From Isoetes taiwanensis (lineage: Eukaryota; Streptophyta; Lycopodiopsida; Isoetales; Isoetaceae), in assembly GCA_021234155.1 (NCBI GenBank), contig JAJEKV010000017.1, forward strand, positions 2,666,885 to 2,730,884: a stretch of DNA of 64,000 nucleotides, written 5' to 3'. Position 1 is the stretch's first letter, and each line of letters starts with the position of its first letter. A program made the translations under genes and the position numbers. Below, in pieces: positions 10,057 to 21,903 of this stretch. The notes under the pieces are model-generated. The model saw only the letters and a program-made list of their open reading frames with translations, ran no database searches and was not told the DNA's origin.

Positions 10057-13000
10057 ATGGCGATCGCAGCCCTCTCCCTGTCATCTCTCCCTTTCTCCTT
10101 CTCCTCTCACCATGTTGCAGCCGCCGGAGCTGAGCAAATGCCTAAGCATTGGGGACCCATCAAAGCAAGGTGATCCTGAGCCATTTTCTTGTGATGTTTA
10201 AGTGAAAATAGAACTCTAAACAGCTATTCATAACGTAGCATCGAAACAAAGGATAGAGCGAAAGGACAGATGAAGGCAGAGCGGACTCTTTTTGACAATG
10301 CGAGCAATCTGTTGACTTATTTTCTTAGTGGAGGAGGCTTTAGCAACATGCCCGTTGCAGAGGGTGCAGTGTCTGATTTGTTTGCAAGACCTCTGTTTTT
10401 TGCCCTGTACGATTGGTTTATTGAGGTGAGTTGTTAAATTAATCGAGCCTCGTTTATGGCATGTGGGAAATTGCAGACAGTACCTGAGAAGAAATTAACC
10501 ACTTCAAACTTTGAATACATTAATCTGTAATACAAAATGGAGGATGCTTGAGATAGGTGCAGAATTGCTGGCCATTTGTAGTAGTAGTTTGGATCTTGAG
10601 TTATAGATGATCCTAATTGTCAGATTCCTAAGTACGGAATAAATATAATGGTTTTTTTTTTCCATGAAAAAAAGGGCTTGGTTTGGCATAGAGGGTAGGA
10701 TTGTGCTGATTGTTGGACACTGGCCTTAACTCTTAAGATGTAGTGATCTCTGCAAGATCGTAAACCAAAACTGCCATGTGCCAGAAGCTTGTATAACGGG
10801 AAGCTAATTTAATATGTAGTGTGCAATAGAATATACAAACTTTTATAATTCCTTACTACGCTTCCATCAGCTTTCATTCCATTAAACTTGCTAATAACGG
10901 CTATGCCAGTTTCCATTAGTTCCTGGCTTAGGGGCACACTACAATGAAGCAGCGCTGGATTTTGACATTATCAAATGGTTCTCAGGATACTCAATATTCA
11001 GGCCTTCACTTGTTGTTCCCCATACAGTAGGCATTTCATAACTTGTGAATTATATGCACATGTGACTCAATGATCAATTGCTTGTCTAGTCTGTATTAAA
11101 TTTTATTGCAAGGAGGCAGTCTAATTACTGAGGCAAAATAATGGTCGTTTTGCAGCATGGTCCTGTATACAAACTTGCATTTGGCCCAAAGGTATTTGTG
11201 GTGATTTCTGATCCAATTGTTGTGCGTCATATCCTTCGAGAGAATGCCTTTGCATATGATAAGGTATGGAACCGCACGTCTAATCAATATTTGAGTAAAG
11301 TCTTTTTAAATGTAATTGCCTCTACAGGGTATCCTTGCCGATATTCTGGAACCAATTATGGGGAAAGGTCTTATTCCTGCTGATTTAGTTACATGGAAAA
11401 CTAGGAGAAGAGGTAATTCGTAGTTGCAATGCTGAGCCTGAGGCTTTGATACGCTGGTTCGCAATGATCAAATTATTAGAAGGAAGGAACGTAAACCTTA
11501 TCCAATGTTATAATTCTGTCCGATATTTTTGACTTGGATTTTTGGAGGAAACAATTATCCTGAAAAAGGAAACTTTCTGCTTATGTCTGTAATGGGCTTT
11601 AGAAGCAAATAGCATTGACCAGCCATGACTCTGAAATGGGGGAATATGTTAAGCGAGTCAGAAAAATATTGTTGGGACTCCACATGGTATTGACATTATG
11701 CTATTATATGCTACATGTAACAAGTTTTAATGGTTGTTTCAACAGCAATTGTACCAGGATTTCATGCTGCTTACTTAGAAGCCATGGTTGAGGTGTTCAA
11801 TTCATGTACTGAAAGAACAATCCAAAAATTAAACCAACGCATCGACGAATCTGGTCAAACTAGTAGCGTAGGTGTGGAAGTTGAGATGGAAGCAGAATAT
11901 TCTAGCCTCGCTCTCGATATTATTGGGTTGAGTGTTTTCAATTACGACTTTGGATCTGTGACAAAGGAGTCACCCGTGATCTCAGTACGTTGTCCTAGCA
12001 TATTGGCCTACTTTGTGTTGAGTTTTACTTTATGTACTCGCAATTTTTTTTGCAGGCTGTTTATGGCACACTAGCGGAGGCAGAGCACCGATCGACTTTC
12101 TATATCCCATACTGGAAGTTTCCTTTGGCAAAGTGGCTTGTTCCACGCCAAAAAAAGTTTCAGGATGACCTGAAGGTCATAAATGACTGTCTTGATAATC
12201 TAATAAGAAAAGCAAGAGACACACGGCAGGTATTCTTTTTACTGAAGATGGCTAAAAGTTTAACTTTGATTCATGAACTTGTCAAATACATGTGACAGAT
12301 AGCTCTGCAAGACTCCCAAATTGTAAATATGCACAGAAGGGCACTGTTGATTTCACCTGACATTAGATAATATTGATGTTGTATTGAATAAGCACCCGTA
12401 AGTGTTAAGTAATAAGTCATGCTACGTGAATTCCAGCTGAAACAGCTACTATGACATGGACATGCAGTCAAAAAGCTTTACCTTTTTCTGAAACTTCAAC
12501 AAAATTTCATCATTGCAACATGTGAAAGCCCTCTCACCAGCAATAAAAACGATTTCTGCATCATCATGTCATCCATTTTCTCTCCTGTACAGCCAAACAC
12601 AAGATGCTGTGATATAGCAAAGTCGCATAATTGTATTGTGTGATACATACTGCTGACTACAATTTTCCACATGCATATGCCATGTTACTCTGTTCTACTG
12701 TTTCTGGCATAATGTAATCATGGCTGATGGCTTCAGCAAAAATCATGTCTCGTAGAAAATGAGAAGTACTTTCTGGTTCAATTTGTACTGGTAAGTACTT
12801 ATATGTATTTTTTCTCCCTTTTTCCTGATTAATAGCAGTGTGCAGGAAGAAGACATTGAAGCTTTGCAAAGACGTGATTATGCACAAGTCAAAGTACGTT
12901 TCGTTTTTTAATTCCACTGGAAAGCTTTCGTTCGGTATGCGCTGCAATAATTTCTCTTTATCTTACCTTTTTTTTTTCCCTACGATGTTGCAGGATGCTA

Positions 13001-15966
13001 GCTTGCTTAGATTTCTTGTCGACATGAGAGGCGAAGATACGGATGACAGACAGGTGTTGTGCTTTCACCTTACCAGGAAAGGTCCGCAGAAAATGCCGTC
13101 TTTTACGTGTTTAGTCCTCTTTCTGTTGACGAGCCATGGTAGCAGGTTCATTAAATTCATAATGGCTGCAGTGTAACTGATTAGGTCCATCATTTGTTAT
13201 GCATTATAAATGAGTGGGTAGGTAAATTAATAATTTGAAGATTTGATCAATTTAATCTTTCAGAGCTTGCGGGAATAAAATTAGCTTTTTGCTCAATGAA
13301 AAGACGGATAAAGAAATGATCGAATTAATGTAGGAGCAATAAATTATATAGGTTGATGATATATTCTTCTGATGGAAAGCTGGTACCCTTTGCATGGCAT
13401 GCATTGATGTCCCATGCATTGCAAGGATTGAGCCACAACAGGCAGGATTGTTTTGCTCATGCCGTAAATCTCAGGGTCTCAACAATGCCAGGACACAAGC
13501 CAGTTAGTTATTAGCTGTCTCTCATCAAATCTTGCAATCGTATTTTTATGTATTTGTGCGTAACTCCATCTTCTCATGTTTTGGCAGCTTCGGGATGATC
13601 TAATGACAATGCTTATTGCTGGGCATGAAACAACTGCAGCAGTTCTAACTTGGGCAACATTTCTTCTTGCTCAGGTCGCTTGAAGTATTTTATCAGCTTA
13701 GAAATAGATGTGGAATGCATAGATGTAAATCATGGCGATAAAACTGTACATTGGCGATCTGTATGAGAGGACTGTTCCAAATTAGAGCTGTCGAATTTGA
13801 ATGCCAGTGAGCAGACCTTGTGCCACCAGCAGGGATGCAAAACTATTTTCCAAGTACAACAAGCAGTGACATGCTCTTTCTGCATTCGGGATATACGCTT
13901 GCTATAAGGAAGTGCTATTTCTCCAGCACTCTGGCAATGATTACAAACAACCTCAGGCATAGTAGAATACAAATGCCGCCTTGAATCATGCAAACGGTGC
14001 ACTAGCTATACAGATGTTTTATATATGTTTCTATCCTCCCTTTATGTAGGTTTTGTGCCCTAGAATTTATTAGTCTATGTCTTCTGTCCTTCATAGGGAC
14101 AGTTTAGTGCAAAGTGACAACAAATATGATGATCTATATCAGAGTAGATTAGCCATATTGACATCTTGACCTTGCAGAACCCTGACAAGATTAAGAAGGT
14201 TCAACAGGAGGTTGACGAAGTTCTTGGTGATGGAAGCCTGACACTCGGTGATATCAAGAAATTACAGTGAGTGGGTTATAATTCTTCTTTGTAATTATTT
14301 TCTCGAGGGGATATGGAAAGACAAGGACACTAACCAATATTTTCACCTTGTGTATATAAAGTATTATAGTTATGATTCATATCCAATCGTCAGAGTTCAT
14401 TTGCTCTTGTATGCTTAAATGATAATTTAAAAAACTACAGTAACTGATGTACCTTCCGTTGTAAATGCAGGTACACAAGACTTGTGGTTGCAGAATCCCT
14501 ACGGTTGTACCCACAGCCACCACTACTCATTAGGCGTGCATTGCAGGATGACAAGTTACCAGGTGCACTGCATTTACATTTTTCTGTGGGGATGCCTCGC
14601 AACAAAAAATGCAACTTATTTTCATCATGACTTCTTTCTATCCTTAAGGTTAATGGTCAGGCACTGAGCCACATGATGTTTTGGATGTTAATCTTGTCAG
14701 TTTAGGATCAGTTTCTTCATTTCCGTTCTTCATTTCCGTATACTTTCTGTTCCTAAACCTTGCCAACCTCTATTTTGGTTAGATATCTTCACACTATGTT
14801 CTATTTTCTTAACCAGCTTGCGAAGTCTTTGCAGTGAGATTTCATGGATAATTTGACTTTTTACTCATATGCACAGTCTTTTTTTTTTGTCTCAATAGAT
14901 TAGTCTGATGTATGTCACCAAACCATATTACAAGCAATAATCTTGCATATGAAATCATGCTTGATGCCACAAAACCATATCACAGGCAATAATCTTGCAT
15001 TATTACGCTTGCTACTCATGGATGGGCTTTTGTTTATCTAGTCAGGAGCGTATGCAATCATGGTAGCATTATTACGCTTGCTACTCATGGATGGGCTTTT
15101 ATTTAACTAGTCAGGAGCATAACATACTGAAATGGGTTTTGATATTGCCTTTATTTGCATTGTCTGTAACAAAACGGTTTGCTTCAACAGGTGGATATGG
15201 AGGAGCACCAAATGGTTATGCATTACCTAGAGGAACTGACATTTTTATTTCTGTAAGCAATACTTTCCCACGCTATAAGGTTTGGTACTGTAAAATGAAA
15301 GCACAATTCACACTTCTGAAGAAGAATTCTGCATGGACTATATACCCTGGAGTCTGTCTGCTTATGCTAGCATAATTGATGAAGTCTAGTGTTTCCATCG
15401 TGTTATACAATATTTTAATCATCTGATTTGCTTTATAAACGTTTTTTGATTTGCAATCCAAAGAAGTGAAGAGTAATGATTGAAAGATTCTAGGTATCGA
15501 TTGACGATCTTGTTTATGCTTTGCAGGTCTACAATCTCCATAGGTCACCTCACTTTTGGGAAGAGCCTCATGTATTTAATCCAGAACGCTTTCTTAAGGA
15601 AGGACCACAGTTAGAAATTGATGGCTGGGCCGGATTTCAACCCACGAAGTTAGAAGGAATGCTTTACCCCAATGAGGTGGGCTCTTCGCCTTATGTTTCA
15701 TCTTTCATTCCACTCATTCTTTCATTATCTTATTTCAGGTAATATGTGATTTTGCCTTTCTTCCATTTGGGGGTGGCCCTCGAAAATGTGTAGGTGATCA
15801 ATTCGCACTTATGGAAGCAACCATAGGCCTGGCTAGACTTCTACGAGAATTTGACATCCAGTTGAAAGGTACACCCGATGATGTAAAGCTTGTTACCGGC
15901 GCCACATTACATACAAAGGAAGGGCTATGGTGCAAATTGTCAAGGAGGAAAATAAAAAATAAATGA
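10057..15966 (+). CDS. CYP97B: Cytochrome P450 CYP97B (CYP97B3-like), 14 exons, complete
   Basis: Exons: 10057-10169, 10239-10425, 11156-11263, 11328-11412, 11746-11984, 12056-12229, 12846-12893, 12994-13053, 13588-13674, 14178-14266, 14471-14562, 15191-15252, 15527-15676, 15739-15966. All introns are GT-AG. The exons total 1722 nt in one frame (573 aa plus TGA), close to the ~575-580 aa usual for CYP97B. Visible P450 landmarks: I-helix AGHETT (349-354), ExxR in ESLR (405-408), heme loop [13 protein letters not shown] with ligand Cys515. The N terminus [19 protein letters not shown] is Ser-rich and non-acidic, fitting a chloroplast transit peptide. CYP97 enzymes are plastid P450s; CYP97A and C hydroxylate carotenoid rings, while the role of CYP97B is less certain. 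Family assignment rests on near-continuous similarity ([35 protein letters not shown]). AATAAA at 16039 is a candidate polyadenylation signal. Confidence 0.95.
14918..15120 (+). repeat. Nested tandem duplications in CYP97B intron 11
   Basis: GCATTATTACGCTTGCTACT begins at 14998 and again at 15066 (period 68) and is followed by shared 'catggatgggctttt' and 'ctagtcaggagc' phrases. Just upstream, a CAATAATCTTGCAT-bearing block is also doubled. These account for part of the long intron between exons 11 and 12. Confidence 0.8.
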
Positions 15967-16719
15967 ATGCACTTTATGAGATCCTTCTTTTCTTGAGCAT
16001 CTTACAAAACCACCAAAGTTGGGATACAGAGTCCATCAAATAAAGAGCATTGCGACATTCAATGCTGCAATGGAATAGGCTTGGCAAATAAGGGTCTCTA
16101 TGCCGTCTATCCAACAGAGTGTACAATTAACTAGTTGACCTATTGTCTATTCCATCTATCCAACAGCGGCAATAACCGTCTTAATCACATTGTAGGCCTA
16201 TCGCCCATCGAGATCTTTCACATACCTGTTCATCAGATCAATCTGACTATGCAACAGCAAGATGTACCTAATATTCATCAGATTCTTTGACAACATCATG
16301 CAAGCCATCTATGAGTGACCATGATAGGCCAGGAAATTGCCAACTAATGCTAGGCATCAACTACAAACACATATCTAGGTATGTCTGGCAATGTTCTTTT
16401 CTTGCAATATTGGTGTTGTGATCTTATTTCATAAAATGTGGCTGCTTTCAATCGTGATGAAATACCATATCCAGATTTTACCAACACCAATTAACCTCAT
16501 ATCACTTAATTTCCTTTCTACCATAGTTACGTCTTGCTTGTTAGAGTAGCTATCCCTATGTTCCAATTCAGTAGCAGGCTCTTAAACATGGCAATTGTTT
16601 GTTTGACGATACAATTTACAAAGGAAAAGAAGAGAAACAGCCATATTTTGTTTTGTAAGTATGAACAAGGTAAAACAAAAAGTTAAAGCATAAGACAATG
16701 GACTTGCATTTGGTTGAAG
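15967..16719. other. CYP97B 3' flank and intergenic space
   Basis: Holds the presumed CYP97B 3' untranslated region (AATAAA at 16039) and the convergent 3' flank of the PMEI gene. No further coding sequence is seen. Confidence 0.6.
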
Positions 16720-17193
16720 CTAATGAAGTGAGTTGATGAAGGCGAGCGCAGTTGATAACTGAGATTCTGCTCTAGCAAGTTTATGATAAAATCCCTTGAT
16801 CTTGTGTTGGTTGCGAAAATCTTGCAGATCATCTTTGCAAGTGTCTTGGTCAGTGAGAGCAGCGCTAACCCAGGTCTGCACATCGTTAAGTTGTGCAGAA
16901 TGAAGAGGATAGCTCCAATTCGCCATAGATTTATAAGAGAGTCTAAGGCCGTCCAATGCCATGTCTTGCAGATCAACACAGTCACTGAGAGCTGCCTGCA
17001 GTTCAAAATTGTGTATGGCGTTGGCCCATTTGAGAAGGCGTGCTGCACGGGAGTCCAATTTCTTGACAGTTTTTGTTGCCCTCTTCACTGAAATGGCGGC
17101 CTTTTTCAAAGTGGTTGCGGCCTCGCCATATCCAGAGTAGTCTGCTACGATCAAAAGGAGCAGGGCGCTGGCCAATAGCGACGTTTTCCTCAT
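16720..17193 (-). CDS. Short PMEI-domain protein (plant invertase/pectin methylesterase inhibitor family)
   Basis: A single-exon minus-strand ORF of 157 codons. Residues 1-26 form a signal peptide: MRKTS, a hydrophobic LLASALLLLIVA core, then an Ala-rich cleavage region at GEAA. The rest is helical and shows PMEI landmarks: LSDCVDLQDMALDGL near 68-82, VQTWVSAALTDQDTCKDDL near 104-122, and a terminal LSTALAFINSL. Family members act in the apoplast by binding pectin methylesterases or invertases. Odd point: only the second cysteine pair is present. The usual N-terminal helical hairpin with its own disulfide is missing, because the signal peptide runs almost straight into the four-helix bundle. 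An AT-rich TATATA-type stretch at about 17393-17400 could be the promoter. It could be a diverged functional inhibitor or a young truncated copy; target unknown. Confidence 0.75.
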   Translation of the reverse strand: MRKTSLLASALLLLIVADYSGYGEAATTLKKAAISVKRATKTVKKLDSRAARLLKWANAIHNFELQAALSDCVDLQDMALDGLRLSYKSMANWSYPLHSAQLNDVQTWVSAALTDQDTCKDDLQDFRNQHKIKGFYHKLARAESQLSTALAFINSLH

Positions 17194-18762
17194 TCTGCTC
17201 GACCCTGTTTCCTCTCTTCTTCTCCAAACTTATGGTTTTGAAGGAAAATCTTTGCATGAACCTTCTGCCCTGTTGTTGTTTGCCACGTGGCAACATCCCT
17301 AACCGTCCATGTCAGAAGACCAAACGGTATCTGTCGTCCATTTCCCCCCTTTGGATGACGACAAAAAGCTCCTTTCTTGTTGCATACCTGCTACATATAT
17401 ACATGCTCTTTATTAATTTATGTACAATTAAATATAATTTTATTTTAAACTAGGGCTCTAAAAATATTTTAAGCTCTACCAGATTTTTTGCAGCCTATAA
17501 TAAAGTATGTACCCGATATATCATACCAATGTCAAGGGTTTATGGGATTTGTTTTTAACATTCAACATGAACCATTGATTTTGAGCATATCCCCAGTATC
17601 ATACCAAGTCAATGGCTCACATCTTCTTTCTCAAAAAATGCTTCGCCACTTCCTAAGGTCAATTTCCAACATGGAGACATTTAAATTTCCAACATGGAGA
17701 CATTTAAATTCACCATGACTAAATTCGGCCAAATAAAAACCCAAATTGTAGCCGCCCCAATGACTATCGCAGCTCTGATTCCTGAACAACATGCTGCCGG
17801 ATTACTATTGCATGGTCGAAAGATGGCCCGGTATGGTCGGAAGATGGCGGGAAAGGACAGAAGATGGCCTGGCATGCAGCATCAGAATATCAGAATATCT
17901 ACATGGCGGCCAAAGGAGTAAGAGAGCAATCCTGTTCGTCTGCAAAAAAAAAAACGAACAAGAATGCAAAACCAGAAAGGCTTGAATCGCAAGCCCTGCA
18001 GCTCAATCGGAAGCTCTATAGGAGAAGCACAAATTAATGAACCACAGAAAGCTGGCTGGTCTGCAGAATGATATTCAGGGTCTCTAAACGAAATGAATGG
18101 AAGCCCAAATTATTGAACCACAGTCAGCTGGCCTTTCTATGGCCTCTCAACAACCTAAAGAAAAAACAGAACAACAATACGACAACAAAACTCCGCCGCC
18201 ACTGCCAAAGTCCGGCACAAAATCTGCTTGAACTCCATACTTTTTCTGCTTGAACTTGCTTGCGCAAAATCTAAGCCGAATTATCTACAGCGGAACAAGG
18301 AGACGCGGTTTCCATTCAATCGTCCCTCTGAGCATCTTTGCTCCGCCGCACCTGCAAAATTAGACAACCCAGGCTCGAAAAAGGAAGTGGCCTGAAACGC
18401 TATCCACGCCCTACAATTTAGCGTGAAAAATAGCCAACCATGGCAACAATAAACTTGCAAACACATCAAAATTAGAAACTAGACCACTAAATGCAAACAA
18501 GCTGCTCAAACATGCTAAATTATACGGTTTGACATATAACACGCACCAAGAATCTTAGTCCTAACCATTGTCAGAAGGCCCTCCCACAATACTAAACTCA
18601 AACGTTGGAAGTTTATACCCGATATATCATAAAATAGAATATAAACATATCGGGCTTTACATTAAATTATGTTTTTTTCTATCGAATTTTTTTTTTCGGC
18701 ACTAAAAATTTAGAGCGGCAATTTTTAAATTGGACCAGACAAACAAAGGGGCTTATCGAGTA
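17194..18762. other. Intergenic, no gene recognised
   Basis: Contains a perfect 25-bp direct doublet (TTTCCAACATGGAGACATTT at about 17666 and 17691) and low-complexity purine/pyrimidine runs. Short frames here have no family resemblance. Confidence 0.5.
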
Positions 18763-18850
18763 TTTTTCGAACCCTTTTAGACATGTATTTTTTCGAACCC
18801 TTTCATCAGACATGCGTTTTTTCGAACCCTTTCGGACATGCGTTTTTTAT
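18763..18850 (+). repeat. Three-copy short tandem repeat, period about 28-32 bp
   Basis: TTTTTCGAACCCTTT plus a GACATG-containing spacer occurs three times in a row just upstream of the LINE endonuclease similarity. It could be part of that LINE's 5' region or older repeat DNA. Confidence 0.65.
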
Positions 18851-18939
18851 ATTCAACTAAATATATCTATGTTATCTCGTTATATGTACAAATGTGATTT
18901 TGCAAAAAGTGTCCACGTAGGATATCTAGAGCAAGTCCC

Positions 18940-19130
18940 TTTATCATCTTCTTGCAAGAGACATGGGAATATAGTGGTCATCTGTTACCGGACATCCCAG
19001 GGTACCATCATTTCTCACTGGCCAATGAGCGCCATGGCAAGCGAGGGTATGAAGGGGTCGCGTGCTACTTCAAAGATGCTAGCATCCACAGTCTCGCTCC
19101 ACAAGGCTGATAGACTCAACCGCTACCTGT
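18940..19130 (+). pseudogene. LINE A endonuclease domain, N-terminal part
   Basis: A broken plus-strand frame encodes RHGKRGYEGVACYFKDASI and ends at NRYL at the copia insertion site. This is the early part of the endonuclease domain that nicks target DNA for target-primed reverse transcription. An in-frame stop lies before NRYL. Confidence 0.7.
19126..19130 (+). repeat. Target-site duplication of the copia element, left copy (CCTGT)
   Basis: CCTGT directly precedes the LTR and recurs at 24833-24837 directly after the other LTR. Five bases is the usual Ty1/copia duplication size. Removing one copy restores the LINE frame. Confidence 0.9.
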
Positions 19131-19749
19131 TGTGAAAAAGATTTAGAGATTTAGAGCAACAACACTATTCAAAAAGATCTACTGATCAATTATGAATTGG
19201 CAACTAACTTGAATGCAAAGTTAACAAACTTTTGTCTCAAGGTCAACCTATGTTAACCATTAACACTATCAATGAATATTATTAATTCATTATAGCAATC
19301 ACTTCACTTAGACTTTTGATCGAATACTTCACACAGCAATAGACAATGTAAATTCTGGCTTCATTGTCTTTGACACCACATCCGATGGCCATCACTGAAT
19401 ACTTCTTCTGTATTTAATCATAGATCCGAACCGACAGCTCAGGTTCAGGACCTTCCAAAGATACAGTCATGCTACGAGCTTGACTGCGATTCGACCGACG
19501 TCTCTTTCCTATTTTGGTCAACAAAACCTTAGGATAAACATGCACACCATTTCGGCATTTCCAACCATAGGTTAAACCATTGATTATTTAACCTTATGAC
19601 AATTCCCCTTATAACCCTAGTTCATCTTTCTCGTTTGTTCTAGGGTCTTCATGTACTGTTGCCACATTGCCACATATCCCAGTGCATAAACATATGATCA
19701 TATCTATATGCTAAACCTCTGAACATATCTAACATGATCATTTCTCACA
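19131..19749 (-). repeat. Copia 3' LTR
   Basis: On the plus strand it starts TGTGAAAAAG and ends TTTCTCACA, giving the TG...CA ends with a TGTGA/TCACA inverted repeat. It is 619 bp and aligned end to end with 24208-24832. Confidence 0.95.
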
Positions 19750-19759
19750 TTCCCCTTTC
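19750..19759 (-). promoter_or_regulatory. Copia polypurine tract
   Basis: Minus-strand GAAAGGGGAA directly abuts the 3' LTR (TGTGAGAAATG), the usual position of the RNase-H-resistant plus-strand primer. Confidence 0.9.
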
Positions 19760-19866
19760 ATGTTAGATAGTTTTGCTCCTGTGATCAAGCAGAATAACAG
19801 ACTGCACAGACTGTATAACAGCATAATGAAATTGATCTCCCATTTACATAAAACACAAGCAATAAC

Positions 19867-21849
19867 TTACTTGATCTTTTCTGAATAATCCATGGCATTA
19901 TCAATCCAAGTAACCTGTTTTGTTGTTAATTTTCCTTCTGTCATATTTCTGTCAGCAACTCCAACATAATTTTTCAATTTCATGAACCTGTGCACAGGTA
20001 ATATTTTTGTCAATATGTCTGCCTTTTGTTCTTCAGCGCTAATACGCTCAACTGAAATTATTCCCTTTCCAACCAAATCCCTGATAAAGTGGACATGCAA
20101 TTCTATATGCTTTGTACGTTCATGCAGCACAGGATTTTTTGTTATTGCTAGACAACTTAGACTGTCAGTAAACAAGACAATAGGCTTATTCTGAACAGCT
20201 CCTAATTCATTCATCATTCTCCTTAGCCATGCAACTTCTCTTGCAGCTAAGGATGCTGCATTGTACTCCGCTTCAGCAGTAGACATGGCAATACATCCTT
20301 GTTTTTTGCTTCTCCATGATATTGTACATCCTCCAATTTGTACAAGATATCCTGAAGTAGATTCTCTAGAATCCAAATCCCCTCCCCAATCTGCGTCTGA
20401 GTATGCAGTTAAAGTAAGATCTTTATTGGTAAAAGTCAAACCTTCTTCTTGAGTTCCTTTCAGGAACCTTAATACTCTTTTGGCTGCAAGCCAATGTGCT
20501 TTACCTGGATTATTGCAAAACCTACTTAATAAATTGACACTGAATGCAATGTCAGACCTGCTGCAATTTGCCATGTACAGTAGACATCCTACAAGTTCCC
20601 TATATGGATAATCCTGCATTTCTTCAATCTCACTTTCTGTTTTGGGGCTTAACTCAGAGGACAATTTCTGGCCCGTCACTAATGGTGACTTCATACTGTT
20701 ACATGTGATCATACCAAATTTTCTCAGCATATTTCTAATGTTCTCATCTTGAGTCAATCTTATTCTCCTAAGTTCTCGATTTCTATGCACCTCAATACCA
20801 AGAAACTTCTTTAATGGTCCCAAGTCCGTCATTTTAAATCTGCTACACAAGACTTCTTTGCAATGCTTTAGAATGTTAATATCATTTGCTACCATCACGT
20901 TATCATCCACGTATAGTGCAATGATGCAAAACAGATTATTCTCTTTGTAGATATACAAATTTCCATCATTTGCAAGTTTAATAAAACCTTGCTCTTTAAG
21001 AAAACCATCAATACACAAGTACCATTGTCTAGCGGACTGTTTTAAACCATACACAGCTTTTCTAAGCTTCCATACCATGTTTTCTCTAACTTCAAACCCT
21101 GGTGCTTGCTGCATATATATTTCTTCATCCAAATCAGCATTCGAAAAGGCAGTATTTACATCCATGTGATGTATTTCCAAATCTAATGCATTGGCAAATG
21201 CAAGAAGCATTCTCAAACTAGTCAGTTTTACAATAGGAGAAAAAGTTTCATCATAATCAATGCCTTTTTTTTGAGAATATCCCTGAGCAACCAATCTTGC
21301 TTTGAATTTTCTCTCTCCATCATTGCCAATCTTGATCTTGTATATCCATTTGTTCCCTACAACATTTATGTTTTGAGGTTTCTCAACAATATCAAAAGTT
21401 CCTGTTCTTGCAAAGGATCTCATTTGATCCTCCATGGCCATTTTCCAACTTTCTGAGTTTTCTCCATTAATTGCTTGTGTATAGCATTTAGGAATCTCTG
21501 GTTCTAAGATTGCCATTATAATATTGATATCTATTTCTTCTTTCTGCAATCTTTTTGATGTTCCTTCATTTGTTCTTCCATATTTTGCAATATCCAGCCC
21601 CTTAATGCCTTCATGTAACCTTTCAATTTCTAAGTTCCTCTTTTTCTTTATCACTTCCTTTTCATGGTTTTTACTGTCATTGTTGTCCTCCTTTTCATCC
21701 TTTTTGTTTGTCTCATCATCTTCACTATCATTAGTATCATCAATTGTCCCTGTATCAATGCTAGTAGACTCCACTTTCTTTTGCATATTACTAGTTTTAG
21801 CAAACAAATCCAGCCTGCTGCTCAAGTATTTTCCATTTCTGTAGAGCAC
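19867..21849 (-). CDS. Copia reverse transcriptase and RNase H
   Basis: A 660-codon open frame; in the intact element it continues from integrase, so the Met at 21849 is only the first after the stop. Residues 1-80 are an acidic, low-complexity linker (DTNDSEDDETNKKDEKEDNN). RT follows with WKMAMEDQMRSF, WIYKIKIGNDGERKFKARLV, IHHMDVNTAF (first Asp) and LYVDDNVMVAND (YVDD catalytic pair). RNase H follows with YSDADWGGDLDSRESTSGYL, MSTAEAEYNAASLAAREVAW, FTDSLSCLAI and HIELHVHFIRDLV. It ends shortly before the PPT. These are all normal copia blocks with no stop inside. Confidence 0.95.
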   Translation of the reverse strand: MLYRNGKYLSSRLDLFAKTSNMQKKVESTSIDTGTIDDTNDSEDDETNKKDEKEDNNDSKNHEKEVIKKKRNLEIERLHEGIKGLDIAKYGRTNEGTSKRLQKEEIDINIIMAILEPEIPKCYTQAINGENSESWKMAMEDQMRSFARTGTFDIVEKPQNINVVGNKWIYKIKIGNDGERKFKARLVAQGYSQKKGIDYDETFSPIVKLTSLRMLLAFANALDLEIHHMDVNTAFSNADLDEEIYMQQAPGFEVRENMVWKLRKAVYGLKQSARQWYLCIDGFLKEQGFIKLANDGNLYIYKENNLFCIIALYVDDNVMVANDINILKHCKEVLCSRFKMTDLGPLKKFLGIEVHRNRELRRIRLTQDENIRNMLRKFGMITCNSMKSPLVTGQKLSSELSPKTESEIEEMQDYPYRELVGCLLYMANCSRSDIAFSVNLLSRFCNNPGKAHWLAAKRVLRFLKGTQEEGLTFTNKDLTLTAYSDADWGGDLDSRESTSGYLVQIGGCTISWRSKKQGCIAMSTAEAEYNAASLAAREVAWLRRMMNELGAVQNKPIVLFTDSLSCLAITKNPVLHERTKHIELHVHFIRDLVGKGIISVERISAEEQKADILTKILPVHRFMKLKNYVGVADRNMTEGKLTTKQVTWIDNAMDYSEKIK

Positions 21850-21903
21850 AAGTTCATTGAATCTAACATCTCGACTGACTATTATTTTCCTCCCTTCTGG
21901 GTA

